A stretch of DNA of 64,000 nt from an uncultured Alphaproteobacteria bacterium (lineage in GTDB: Bacteria > Pseudomonadota > Alphaproteobacteria > RF32 > CAG-239), in contig CAJUCZ010000001.1 in NCBI GenBank assembly GCA_910585375.1, positions 65,406 to 129,405 on the forward strand. Reading direction: 5' to 3'. Shown here in pieces: positions 32,842 to 41,609 of the stretch. The stretch's first letter is position 1. Each line of letters begins with the position of its first letter. The notes beneath the pieces were generated by a model, which worked only from the letters and a program-made list of their open reading frames with translations, was not told where the DNA came from and did no database searches. The position numbers and the translations under genes were made by a program.

Positions 32842-33497
32842 AGGTTGACCTTAAATCTTTCGCTTACGAGTTTTTTTATGTCTTCATGCAATTCGGCAAT
32901 ACTTTTATCGGCATTCAAAACAGCAAAACGCTGCGGTTCACGTGCGGCCAGTTCAAGGTATCCGGCCCGCAGATTGTTATGGAATTCCAACCCCCTGCTC
33001 TCATGTCTGGTTTCTTTGACGGCCATAGTTTGAGATTTTGCCATTGAACGAGCCAGACCAATTTGAGGATCAATATCCAGAATAATGGTCAAATCCGGCT
33101 TAAAATCACCAACTGTCATTTTATACAGGTCGTCCAACATTTCCATGGATATGCGTTTATTATATCCGTAATACTGATAAGCAACGGTAGAATCGGCAAA
33201 ACGATCGCTTAAAACCCAAGTGCCTTTTTTTAGTGCCGGCCAGATTTTGTTGGTCAGGTGGATGCGGCGGTCGGCATAATATAATAAGGCTTCGGCTACG
33301 GCGTCACATTTGTCTTTATCTCCGGTGACCAGAATACGGCGCAACTCCTGCCCGACCTCTGTTCCGCCGGGTTCTTTGGTTGCTATGTTGGCAATGCCTG
33401 CTTTTTGCAAGGCATCTGCCAACAAGCGGAGCTGAGTGGATTTTCCGGTTCCTTCTCCGCCTTCAAAGGTAATGAACAGTCCTTTTTCTTTCCTCAT
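32829..33497 (-). CDS. tmk: Thymidylate kinase
   Basis: Phosphorylates dTMP to dTDP. 222 residues: P-loop FEGGEGTGKSTQ near 10-21, the DR motif VLSDRFADSTVAYQ near 96, and EPGGTEVGQELR. The ATG overlaps the dac stop by one base (TAATG). Confidence 0.93.
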   Translation of the reverse strand: MRKEKGLFITFEGGEGTGKSTQLRLLADALQKAGIANIATKEPGGTEVGQELRRILVTGDKDKCDAVAEALLYYADRRIHLTNKIWPALKKGTWVLSDRFADSTVAYQYYGYNKRISMEMLDDLYKMTVGDFKPDLTIILDIDPQIGLARSMAKSQTMAVKETRHESRGLEFHNNLRAGYLELAAREPQRFAVLNADKSIAELHEDIKKLVSERFKVNLCQK

Positions 33498-34651
33498 TAA
33501 TTCTTTCCAAACAGAAGATAACGGAAGTTTTCGGCAATTTTGCCGAAGAAGCCGAGTTTGCCGACGTCTTTATCCGCCACTAACGGAACCTCGGCTGTCG
33601 GTTGTCCGGGAATCTCAATTTTTACAATACCCAGTTTATCGCCTTTTTTAATCGGCGCCTGTACCGGTTTGTCGTAAACTGCAGTCATCTTAACTTTGTT
33701 TACCTGATTTTTTTGCAAAGTCCGGCGAACTTTTTCACTTATAAGCAGGCCGACATTCTGATCGTCGCCGAACCAAACCGGAAGGTCGGCAACTTTTGTT
33801 CCCTGTTGCAACATGGTATAGTTATCAAATTCCCTGAAGCCCCAGTTCATGATTTTTTCGGCTTCTTCAGAGCGTTCTTTATTGCTTTTCAGTCCGGACA
33901 TGACACTGATCAGACGTCTGTTGTCTTTTTTTGCGGAACCGGCAAGGCAAAAGCCGGCCTCTTCGGTATGGCCGGTTTTCAGACCGTCGGCATAAGGCAT
34001 GGAATATAACAACGGGTTGCGGTTGCCCTGACGGATATTGTTATGCATAAAGTTTTTTTCTGAAAAAATATGATAATATTCCGGAAATTCGGAAATCAGG
34101 CGGCGGGCAAGTTTGGCCAGATCCTCCACGGACATTCTCTGGTCCGGATGCGGCCAGCCGGTTGCATTGGCAAAGGAGCTGTTGTTTAAGCCCAAGGCTC
34201 GTGCCTTTTTGTTCATTTCTGCAGCAAAATCTTCTTCACTGCCGGCCAGATTTTCGGCGGCGACAATACAGGCATCGTTGCCGGACTGGATAATCATGCC
34301 TTTAATCAGGTCTTCAACCCGCACTTTTTCGCCGATTGAGAGAAACATAGTCGAGCTGCCGCTGGCGGCACCGCCTTTGCGCCAAGCGTTTTCGCTGACC
34401 GTAAAGGTGTCATCCAAAGACAAAGAGCCGTCTTTTATTTTTTCAAAAACCATGTAAATTGTCATCAGTTTGCTCATCGATGCCGGCGGAATCATTCTCT
34501 GGGCATCTTTGGCGGTCAAAACCTGTCCGGTTTCATAATCCATCAAGATGAGGTTTTTGGCTTTGGTTTCAATAGCCTGAGACGGCGCGGCGCCGAAAAG
34601 CATGCCGCTGAAAAGAATTGTCGATATATATAATCTGCTGTTGGATGACAT
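33497..34651 (-). CDS. D-alanyl-D-alanine carboxypeptidase (PBP5/6 family)
   Basis: Trims pentapeptides of peptidoglycan in the periplasm. 384 residues: signal peptide (about 1-27), peptidase S11 domain with SMSKLMT (SxxK) near 58, SGND (SxN) near 118 and LKTGHTE (KTG) near 222, then a PBP5 C-terminal beta domain (VRRTLQKNQVNKVKMTAVYD) and a short C-terminal end with amphipathic character (GFFGKIAENFRYLLFGKN) suited to membrane association. Located between rlpA and tmk, as in many alphaproteobacteria. Confidence 0.92.
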   Translation of the reverse strand: MSSNSRLYISTILFSGMLFGAAPSQAIETKAKNLILMDYETGQVLTAKDAQRMIPPASMSKLMTIYMVFEKIKDGSLSLDDTFTVSENAWRKGGAASGSSTMFLSIGEKVRVEDLIKGMIIQSGNDACIVAAENLAGSEEDFAAEMNKKARALGLNNSSFANATGWPHPDQRMSVEDLAKLARRLISEFPEYYHIFSEKNFMHNNIRQGNRNPLLYSMPYADGLKTGHTEEAGFCLAGSAKKDNRRLISVMSGLKSNKERSEEAEKIMNWGFREFDNYTMLQQGTKVADLPVWFGDDQNVGLLISEKVRRTLQKNQVNKVKMTAVYDKPVQAPIKKGDKLGIVKIEIPGQPTAEVPLVADKDVGKLGFFGKIAENFRYLLFGKN

Positions 34652-34667
34652 CTTATGACCTTTCTTA

Positions 34668-35543
34668 TTAATCTTTTATGATAGTAGCTTCGGCAATGCC
34701 GGAACCCTGAACCTTTGCCAATGCCAGTTTGGCATCGTTTTCATTATTGTACGGACCCAAACGGACACGGTAAAACCGCCAGCCGTCTACAGTCGTCGGC
34801 GATGTTACGGTATTGCCGATGCTGTTCAAACGGCGGCTCAGGCGTCCGGCAATCTCCTGATTGGAGAACGCGCCGGCCTGTACAAAATACTTTTTCTTTT
34901 CCGAGGCTACGGCACGGGCGTATTTGGCTTCGGCACCGACAGCCTGAATTTTATCTCCGGCGGAGGTATAAGCCGTCGGAGCCGGTGCCGGCGTATTCCT
35001 GATGGCAATTTGAATGTCTTCTTTGTTAAGAAGCGCCTGTTTCAACTGTTGGCTTTCTTCTTTCATAACCTCGACCCGTACTTTGGCCGTTCCCTGATTC
35101 TGGAAGCCGAGCAACTGGGCGCCGCGTTTAGAAATATCTATAATCCGGTTGCCGACAAAAGGTCCGCGGTCGTTTACGCGCAATACCAGCGAACGGCCGT
35201 TTTCCAGATTGGTCACCCGTACAATGGAGGGCAGCGGCAGAGTCTTATGGGCGGCGGTCAGACTGTTCATGTCATAAACTTCGCCGTTGGCGGTATATTT
35301 GGCATGGAAATCTTTACCGTACCATGAGGCTATCCCTGTTTCGTTATAGTCAAAATCTTCTTGCGGCGTGTACCATTTTCCCATAACTTTATAGGGTTTT
35401 CCTACTTTATATGAACAGCCTTTGGTGTTGAACACAACATCTTGTGACAGATTCAGGTTTTTATCCTGACTTGCGCAGGCGTTCAGCAGCACAAGTGCCG
35501 TGAAAAGTATTGAGCGGCATAATATTTTATTATTAAAAATCAT
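34668..35543 (-). CDS. rlpA: Septal lipoprotein RlpA (DPBB + SPOR)
   Basis: Lytic transglycosylase for denuded glycan. About 291 residues: lipobox VLLNAC, double-psi beta-barrel from about 75 (GIASWYGKDFHAKYTANGEV) with the catalytic histidine in TAAHKTLP and aspartate in VNDRGPF, then a C-terminal SPOR domain (YFVQAGAFSNQEIAGRLSRR; RFYRVRLGPYNNENDAKLAL). The ATG at 35543 has AAGGGA five bases upstream and is preferred over 35549. Confidence 0.92.
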   Translation of the reverse strand: MIFNNKILCRSILFTALVLLNACASQDKNLNLSQDVVFNTKGCSYKVGKPYKVMGKWYTPQEDFDYNETGIASWYGKDFHAKYTANGEVYDMNSLTAAHKTLPLPSIVRVTNLENGRSLVLRVNDRGPFVGNRIIDISKRGAQLLGFQNQGTAKVRVEVMKEESQQLKQALLNKEDIQIAIRNTPAPAPTAYTSAGDKIQAVGAEAKYARAVASEKKKYFVQAGAFSNQEIAGRLSRRLNSIGNTVTSPTTVDGWRFYRVRLGPYNNENDAKLALAKVQGSGIAEATIIKD

Positions 35544-35616
35544 TTGCATCCCTTAGTTCAATTTTATATTGGGCCTAATTTACCTTGTTTTTTGTTGTTC
35601 GTAAAGCCGATAAAAA

Positions 35617-36906
35617 TTACTTGTGTAATTTTTGACCGGCTTTTTTCTTTTTTATATCGGCTTCGAATCCGATTTTGGGGTTATAATTATTTATTTTTTG
35701 CAATAATTTTTTATCCGGATAGCCGTCTGCCGGTAATTTTGCCCGTTTTTGGACTTCTTTGACGGCATCTCTTGTTTTACTGCCCAGCTGGCCGTCTTCA
35801 TCAAGGGAAAACCAGCCGAGTTTATTAATAAATGACTGAATTTTTACAATATCGTCCGTTTTCAGGCGAACCGAAGAATCTTCTTCAAGTTTTTTCCAGC
35901 TTTTACCGGTTTGAAAATAGTCCGCCAAAGTGCCGATGGCCAGAGCATAATTCTCTGAGCGATTCCACTTCATTATCAGGAAAAAGTTCGGCAACAGCAG
36001 ATAAGCGTTGCCCTTGCGCCCTTCCGGCACAATAACCGAGGCTTTTATGTCTTTGGGCAGACCGAGCGCTTTTTTGTTTATGTCTTTAACGCCAAGTTTT
36101 TGCCATTCGGCAATGGTTTTGCTGTTAGTCCGTCCGGTTTGGGAAAAGTCGAAATTCCATGGTAGTGTCACCCGCATTCCCCAAGGCGTATTTTTATCCC
36201 ATCCCATTTGGGAGAGGTAATTGGCTGCCGATGCCGCTGCGTCTTCAAAAGAATGCCAGATGTCAATTTCGCCGTCTCCGTTGTAATCGACGGCATAAGC
36301 ATTAAATGTGGACGGCATAAACTGAAAATGTCCCATTGCACCGGCCCAGGAACCAATCATTTTGGTATGGTCGATGTTATAGGTATCTACAATTTTTAAC
36401 GCCTGATAAAGCTGTTCGCGGAAAAATGCGGGCCGGCGTTTGTCATAACTCAGATTAACCAGAACCTCAATTGTGGAAAAATTGCCGAATATTGTGCCGT
36501 AACTTGTTTCGGCACCCCAGAAAGCCATTAAATATTCGGGTTGTACGCCGTATTTGGCACTGATGTTATCCAACAGCGGTTTCAGCTCTTTATAGTGTCT
36601 TTGTCCGATGTCTACGCGCGGTTTGCTGACTATGCGGTTGATGTAATCCGTGGATGTCAGGGCAAACTCCAACTGTTTGCGGTCAATTTTTACGGCCTCC
36701 GGCTGAGGGTGATAATAATTTTTGGAAAAAACTTTTTTGACGGTGGACTTGGAAATGCCCCGTTTAAGCATATCTTGTTTTAAGTCATTCAGCCAGATAA
36801 CATATTCTTTGGGCGGTTGATTTTCATCGGCCAGCGATGCCGTGCAGGATGAGGTTCCCAGCATGAAAAAAACGGCCAGCAGCGAGAGCTTTTCGGATAT
36901 GCGCAT
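35617..36906 (-). CDS. MltB-type lytic murein transglycosylase with PG-binding domain
   Basis: 429 residues: signal peptide with a possible lipobox (TSSC near 21), transglycosylase domain with the catalytic glutamate in FWGAETSYG near 130 and MGHFQFMPSTFNAYAVDYNG, NYLSQMGW, and a C-terminal PG_binding_1 domain (IQSFINKLGWFSLDEDGQLG; AVKEVQKRAKLPADGYP). Cleaves peptidoglycan to 1,6-anhydromuropeptides. It is upstream of rlpA on the same strand with a 67-base gap. Confidence 0.9.
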   Translation of the reverse strand: MRISEKLSLLAVFFMLGTSSCTASLADENQPPKEYVIWLNDLKQDMLKRGISKSTVKKVFSKNYYHPQPEAVKIDRKQLEFALTSTDYINRIVSKPRVDIGQRHYKELKPLLDNISAKYGVQPEYLMAFWGAETSYGTIFGNFSTIEVLVNLSYDKRRPAFFREQLYQALKIVDTYNIDHTKMIGSWAGAMGHFQFMPSTFNAYAVDYNGDGEIDIWHSFEDAAASAANYLSQMGWDKNTPWGMRVTLPWNFDFSQTGRTNSKTIAEWQKLGVKDINKKALGLPKDIKASVIVPEGRKGNAYLLLPNFFLIMKWNRSENYALAIGTLADYFQTGKSWKKLEEDSSVRLKTDDIVKIQSFINKLGWFSLDEDGQLGSKTRDAVKEVQKRAKLPADGYPDKKLLQKINNYNPKIGFEADIKKKKAGQKLHK

Positions 36907-37038
36907 TATTAAAATCCTAAAAAATTGTTATTTGTTGTCAGTATATCTTAAAGATACTTGAAAAAAGATTAATATTGCCGGAAAAATGGGCGTTTTTGAA
37001 TGGATATTATTAAAAATCGGATTTGTGAAAAAAATTGC

Positions 37039-37067
37039 TTGACCTTTGGGGCGGATTAATATAAATA
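37039..37067 (+). promoter_or_regulatory. Candidate promoter of tRNA-Ser
   Basis: TTGACC (37039-37044) and, after 15 or 17 bases, TATAAA or TAAATA (37060-37067), about 30 bases before the tRNA. Confidence 0.45.
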
Positions 37068-37093
37068 CTATTTCCATAGACCGATTGCCTTAT

Positions 37094-37183
37094 GGAGAGG
37101 TGGCAGAGTGGTTTAATGCAGCGGTCTTGAAAACCGTCGTGGGAGCGATCCCACCCAGAGTTCGAATCTCTGCCTCTCCGCCA
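37094..37183 (+). tRNA. tRNA-Ser (TGA anticodon)
   Basis: 90 bases with encoded CCA. Acceptor GGAGAGG/CCTCTCC, anticodon stem GCGGT/ACCGT with loop CTTGAAA (anticodon TGA), the long variable arm of class II tRNAs (CGTGGGAGCGATCCCACC), and the T arm CAGAG TTCGAAT CTCTG. Confidence 0.95.
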
Positions 37184-37190
37184 TTATGAC

Positions 37191-37219
37191 AGCCTGATTT
37201 TTGTATCAGGCTTTTTTTG
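37191..37219 (+). terminator. Terminator of tRNA-Ser
   Basis: AGCCTGAT (37191-37198) pairs with ATCAGGCT (37205-37212), followed by T6. Confidence 0.85.
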
Positions 37220-37381
37220 TAGGCGGAGATACGCATCGAACGGCGCAGATAGCTTGTTCTCTGCGGGCAGAGCTTTCAATTCGTCTAAGGCTTGTTCGTC
37301 GGCTGTCGCTGTCCTCACCGCCAAGACATCATTGGTTTTGCAGACAAAAATAACGTTTAAGGTCATTTTTGCTTAGCAACT

Positions 37382-37394
37382 CTCTCCGCCATTA
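37382..37394 (+). repeat. Second copy of the tRNA-Ser 3' end (possible att scar)
   Basis: CTCTCCGCCATTA repeats bases 37174-37186, the tRNA-Ser acceptor end with CCA plus three. The ~195 bp between the copies contain the terminator and no convincing gene. The AT-rich island begins just after, so this may be an attachment-site duplication. Confidence 0.5.
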
Positions 37395-37476
37395 CAGAAA
37401 GATTGCTCTTTACCTTTTTTGTTATGCTAACATATTGATTGATCCGAATGACAGATTTGTAATTTTTTCAAATTTA

Positions 37477-38247
37477 TTAAATGTATAAGTTAACATCTTT
37501 TATATTACAATATTTCATTAATTCAATTTTATTTTTTCTGTGTTTTTGTGTGTATGCGTTAATTAAGCAGTTATTTATTTCTTTGTATGAGTTAGCAGTA
37601 TAAATCTTTGAATTATTTGCTGATATAAAATTTTTACTAATATCAGATGTAGATATGGTTAATAAAATAGGTATACAATTATAAGAAATTGCTGTCTTCA
37701 TGTCTGCTAGAGCATCTCCAATAAAAGCAATATTGTTTTTGTTTATGTTTGGTTGTTCTAATTTATTTAATGCATAATCAATAATTTTGCTTGATGGTTT
37801 GGTTATTCCAATCTCATCGGCACTTATTGTTAGGTCTATATAAGGAGTTATATTTTGAAATTTTTCATTATTAATCAGAGCATCAACAAAATTTTTATCT
37901 CTATTTGTAATAATTACTGATTTAGTTTTCAGTATATCCAGAATCCTTAAATTTTCATATACATTATCGAATACGGGTATGTTGTTAATATTAGATATTA
38001 AATAATTTATATAAGTATTATAAGCTATATGGGCATCTTCACCAAAAAAATTGGGGAAATTTTCTTTCATTGATTTTGTAGGTTCCTTTTTAGTTCTTGT
38101 TATATACCAAGGAGCTATATTAAATTTTTCTAGTGTGTAATTAATAGCTTCGTGATCTAATTTTTTAGAATCTAAAATAGTTCCGCATAAATCAAAAAAG
38201 ATAACTTGCGGTATTTCTTTAAAAGGATTGTTTGTAATTATATCCAT
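37477..38247 (-). CDS. HAD-superfamily hydrolase, variant motif I (AT-rich island)
   Basis: 256 residues. HAD motifs: I FFDLCGTILD near 18-27, II IITNRD, III lysine in GITKPSSK, IV FIGDALADMKTA. The second catalytic aspartate of DxD is cysteine (DLCGT), so the general acid/base of phosphatases is missing. SMKENFPNFFGEDAHIAYN matches the next gene (SLKENFPNFFGKNALIAYN), marking a tandem duplication. Very AT-rich, with frequent ATA and AAA codons unlike its neighbours. Last gene of a three-gene operon. Confidence 0.8.
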   Translation of the reverse strand: MDIITNNPFKEIPQVIFFDLCGTILDSKKLDHEAINYTLEKFNIAPWYITRTKKEPTKSMKENFPNFFGEDAHIAYNTYINYLISNINNIPVFDNVYENLRILDILKTKSVIITNRDKNFVDALINNEKFQNITPYIDLTISADEIGITKPSSKIIDYALNKLEQPNINKNNIAFIGDALADMKTAISYNCIPILLTISTSDISKNFISANNSKIYTANSYKEINNCLINAYTQKHRKNKIELMKYCNIKDVNLYI

Positions 38248-38912
38248 TATTTATCTACCTGTATATAATTAATAATATCCTTAAATCCTTCAAAAATAAG
38301 CAATGGTAATGAAGAGTTTATTTTGTTTTTGATATATCCGTCTTCCATAAATTTACCTTTGCCGAGTAAAATTGGTTGAATGTCAGCATTATATGCACAT
38401 TCGGTATCTTGTTTAGTATCGCCTATTAACCAGACATTGTCTTTATTTATTTTATATGCTACGTCATCTAATGCTATAAAAACAGGGGCCGGATTAGGTT
38501 TATTTAGCGGGGCGTCTCCATTTCCTAGAATTTTTTTAAATGAGATTTTAGGAAAACAGAATTCAATTTCTTTTAGTAATAAAGATTTTTCTTTATTTGA
38601 AATAATATACAGGTCTATTTTATTTTGGTTACAAAATTTAAGGAAATCATTGGCATTTTCCATCGGAGATACTTTATTATAAGCGTACTTCATATAGTAT
38701 TTTAAATATTCATTATAAGCTATCAGGGCATTTTTACCAAAAAAATTGGGAAAATTTTCTTTTAATGATTTTTTTGTATCTCTATATTTAACTTTTGTAA
38801 TATCCCAAGGCTCTTTATTATATTTTTTTAAAATGTATTCCATTGCTTCTACGACGGAGTTTCGAGTGTGTGCTAACGTATCATCCCAATCCAATAAAAT
38901 AGCTTTTGGCAT
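38247..38912 (-). CDS. HAD-superfamily hydrolase (AT-rich island)
   Basis: 221 residues with intact motif I (LLDWDDTLAHT near 5-15), II (IISNKE), III (LNKPNPAPVF) and IV (LIGDTKQDTECA). It is the active-looking partner of the following paralogue and overlaps its start by one base (TAATG). Its ATG directly follows the dehydrogenase-like stop. Phosphatase on a small molecule is likely; the substrate is unknown. Confidence 0.82.
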   Translation of the reverse strand: MPKAILLDWDDTLAHTRNSVVEAMEYILKKYNKEPWDITKVKYRDTKKSLKENFPNFFGKNALIAYNEYLKYYMKYAYNKVSPMENANDFLKFCNQNKIDLYIISNKEKSLLLKEIEFCFPKISFKKILGNGDAPLNKPNPAPVFIALDDVAYKINKDNVWLIGDTKQDTECAYNADIQPILLGKGKFMEDGYIKNKINSSLPLLIFEGFKDIINYIQVDK

Positions 38913-39962
38913 TTATTTACTCCTTTCTTTTGTATTAAAAAACGCTTGTTTTTCTAATTTTTGTAATTCTTGCCCAATAAAATTAGCTCCTGTTCGAATT
39001 TTATTAATATTATTGAGAGAAAAATGCATTGATACAGGGATAATATCTCTTTGTTTAATATTGCAAATTAATTGAGCTGATGAATTAGGTATATCGCCTA
39101 TCAGCTCTTTCTCATTAAGAGTTAATAACCTGTTTAATGGGATTTGTATATTTTCATTTGGTTGTGTATATGCCTTTATTATGTTGAACAAAGCTGCGGC
39201 TGGTAATTTCGAAGAACCACTATTTAGATGAGGTGTATGAGTATCTTTTTGTAAATCAGATATTTCTTTTCCTCGTAGAATTGTTTTATCAATACTTTTG
39301 GCAATTAATTGTTCAATATTTTTTATGGAATAATTTATTTTGAAGGTGTTTTGATCTAAAAACAGATACTTATTATGATATCCCAATATATAAGCTTGAA
39401 TATCATGAATTTGCAATGAAATATCCTCTTGTTCTGCCTCTTTTATGAAGATATTTTTAAACCGTATAGTATCTATGTAACATCCTAAACCATATACTGG
39501 TTGTTTATTTAAAATTTTTCTGGCTTTGGCAGATAAAACATCTGATTGATTTGTAATAATAATGACAGTAGATAAAGGAGATAGTTTTTTTATATTTTTG
39601 CAGATGTTAGAGATAAGCGATAAGTTTTTTATTGATTGAATATCTCGTCCAGATATATCGCGAGCAGCAAATTGTTTTTTTTCATCTTGAGTTGCAAATA
39701 GTCCAGCACTGATTATTATTAAATCTGAGTTTTGAATACAATGGATATCCGATGTAGACAAAAAGTTAATATTGTTTGCAAAAGATTTATTTCTTATCAA
39801 TAGACTTTCTTCTAGGTCTTGCAGAAAGCCTGTTATTTTTTTTGCATTATTAGGAGAATATAAAATAACATTTATATGTTCTATAAAATCATTCTGTTCT
39901 GCAAGTAATCTAGTGGTTTCAAGTCCGACTTTTCCAGATGCACCTATAATTGAAATTTTCAT
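38913..39962 (-). CDS. Lactate/malate dehydrogenase-like protein (AT-rich island)
   Basis: About 349 residues from ATG 39962, with AAGGAG nearby. N-terminal Rossmann motif GASGKVGLETTRLL, later DLIIISAGLF, the DTIRF catalytic Asp/Arg pair (GCYIDTIRFKN) and the active-site histidine in YILGYHNKY in place of GEHG. The usual NPVD loop reads NQSD. So the fold and key residues of LDH/MDH are kept, but the protein is divergent; oxidation of another 2-hydroxy acid is possible. AT-rich codon use matches the two HAD genes, with which it forms an operon. Confidence 0.75.
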   Translation of the reverse strand: MKISIIGASGKVGLETTRLLAEQNDFIEHINVILYSPNNAKKITGFLQDLEESLLIRNKSFANNINFLSTSDIHCIQNSDLIIISAGLFATQDEKKQFAARDISGRDIQSIKNLSLISNICKNIKKLSPLSTVIIITNQSDVLSAKARKILNKQPVYGLGCYIDTIRFKNIFIKEAEQEDISLQIHDIQAYILGYHNKYLFLDQNTFKINYSIKNIEQLIAKSIDKTILRGKEISDLQKDTHTPHLNSGSSKLPAAALFNIIKAYTQPNENIQIPLNRLLTLNEKELIGDIPNSSAQLICNIKQRDIIPVSMHFSLNNINKIRTGANFIGQELQKLEKQAFFNTKERSK

Positions 39963-40086
39963 ATAAAACTCCTTTTTATAAATTATATGTATATAAATTA
40001 AATAATCAAGCAATTTTCTAAATAAATTTGACGGTTATATATGGATCTTCTTGTTTATACAGATAGGATTATATTTCAATTATAAT

Positions 40087-40122
40087 AAAAAGGCTTGAGT
40101 GCGTTTTTCTCAAGCCTTTAGG
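40087..40122 (-). terminator. Terminator of the sugar porter gene
   Basis: AAAGGCTTGAG (40089-40099) pairs with CTCAAGCCTTT (40109-40119). Confidence 0.85.
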
Positions 40123-40133
40123 CTTATATGGTG

Positions 40134-41522
40134 TTAGAAATTTCTGGCTTTAACTCCCTGTTGCCAATTTCTTTCTATTTCTTCCAGTGAGCGGCCTTTG
40201 GTTTCCGGTACAAAGAACCGGAAGAAGAAAAGGCTGACAAAGCAAATACCGGCATAAGTCCAGAAAGTATATGCTTCTCCGATATGTTGCAGCAAGACCG
40301 GAAAAGACAAGACGATTATAAAGTTGAAGAAGAAGTTGGATACCGTACATATGCTCATGGCCAGCCCGCGGATGCGCAGCGGCAGGATCTCGGATACCAT
40401 AATCCATGTTACCGGTCCCAAACTGAAGGCAAAACAGGCAATATAGACCATTACGCCGGCGGTGGCGACATATCTTAAGTTTTCTCCGAGAATATCTGCA
40501 TAATCAAATGCCATTCCGAGGGTGAGCATACTGAGCATCATGCCGGTTGTTCCTGCATAGAGCAACGGTTTGCGTCCCAGCCGGTCAGTAAATACGATGG
40601 CGATTCCTGTCATCAGGAAGTTGACAACCCCAACGCCGATTGTTGCGTAAATTGCGGCGCTGTTTTCGCTAAATCCGGAAACTTTGAAAATGGTTGTCGT
40701 ATAATAAATGACTGTGTTGATACCGGTGCAAATTTGAGCGAACATCATCCCTACCCCGACAAAAACCGGCATCAACATCCATTTTTGGAACTGCAAGCGG
40801 TTGTTTTTGCCTTTTTGTTCGGACTGCAAAGTGGCTTTAATTTCTTTAATACGGGATTTTACATCAATTTCGGGCTCAATTTTTTGAAAGACTTCCGCGG
40901 CTTCCTTTTCTCTTTTTTTGCTGATCAGCCAACGAGGCGTATCCTGCAGGACAATTATTCCGAGCAGCAGGATAATGGCCGGATAGATACCGGAGAACAT
41001 CATCAGGCGCCATGAATATTCGGAGTCGGCATAAATTCCGTTAATCAGATATGAAAACAAAATACCGGCGGTGATGGCGAGCTGATATAAAGAGACAAGC
41101 ATGCCTCGGATTTTTTGCGGTGAAATTTCAGACAGATAAATCGGAACAATGAAGTTGACCATGCCGACAGCAACGCCGACCAACATACGGGCAGCAATCA
41201 GGCTGCCGACATTCGGGGCAACGGCCGAAAAGACAGAACCGGCAATAAAAATCAAGGCTGTTGCGATGATGATCTTCTTTCGTCCGTACAAGTCAGACAG
41301 AATGCCGTTTCCGGCAGCACCGATTACAGCGCCGACAATGGCTGAACTGACAACCCAGCCTTGGGCAAAGGGTGACAGCACCCATTCGGTATTGATAAAC
41401 AGCATGGCACCGGAGATTACGCCCATGTCAAAGCCGGCCAGCAGCCCTCCCAGCGAGGCAACGATTGTGACGAGGTATAACCAGAAATGGCGTTTTTTGC
41501 TTAACAATGCAAAGATTTTCAT
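40134..41522 (-). CDS. MFS sugar porter (XylE/GalP type)
   Basis: 462 residues, twelve helices. Family marks: GGLLAGFDMGVISGAML in helix 1, the DLYGRKK loop, GVAVGMVNFIVPIYLSEISP, TPRWLISK, DRLGRKPLL, and the end PETKGRSLEEIE. Proton-coupled uptake of a hexose or pentose, sugar not assignable. Single gene with its own terminator. Confidence 0.9.
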   Translation of the reverse strand: MKIFALLSKKRHFWLYLVTIVASLGGLLAGFDMGVISGAMLFINTEWVLSPFAQGWVVSSAIVGAVIGAAGNGILSDLYGRKKIIIATALIFIAGSVFSAVAPNVGSLIAARMLVGVAVGMVNFIVPIYLSEISPQKIRGMLVSLYQLAITAGILFSYLINGIYADSEYSWRLMMFSGIYPAIILLLGIIVLQDTPRWLISKKREKEAAEVFQKIEPEIDVKSRIKEIKATLQSEQKGKNNRLQFQKWMLMPVFVGVGMMFAQICTGINTVIYYTTTIFKVSGFSENSAAIYATIGVGVVNFLMTGIAIVFTDRLGRKPLLYAGTTGMMLSMLTLGMAFDYADILGENLRYVATAGVMVYIACFAFSLGPVTWIMVSEILPLRIRGLAMSICTVSNFFFNFIIVLSFPVLLQHIGEAYTFWTYAGICFVSLFFFRFFVPETKGRSLEEIERNWQQGVKARNF

Positions 41523-41609
41523 GGCTTTTCTCCGATTTATTTGTAAAAGTTTTTTCTAATATAATACATTATTATCGGGTTTTAATCAATCTCTCCTGAA
41601 AAGATTTGA

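Noticed and set aside
37184..37366. 60-codon minus-strand frame after tRNA-Ser
   Set aside because: Runs through the tRNA terminator with no start signal or recognisable product.
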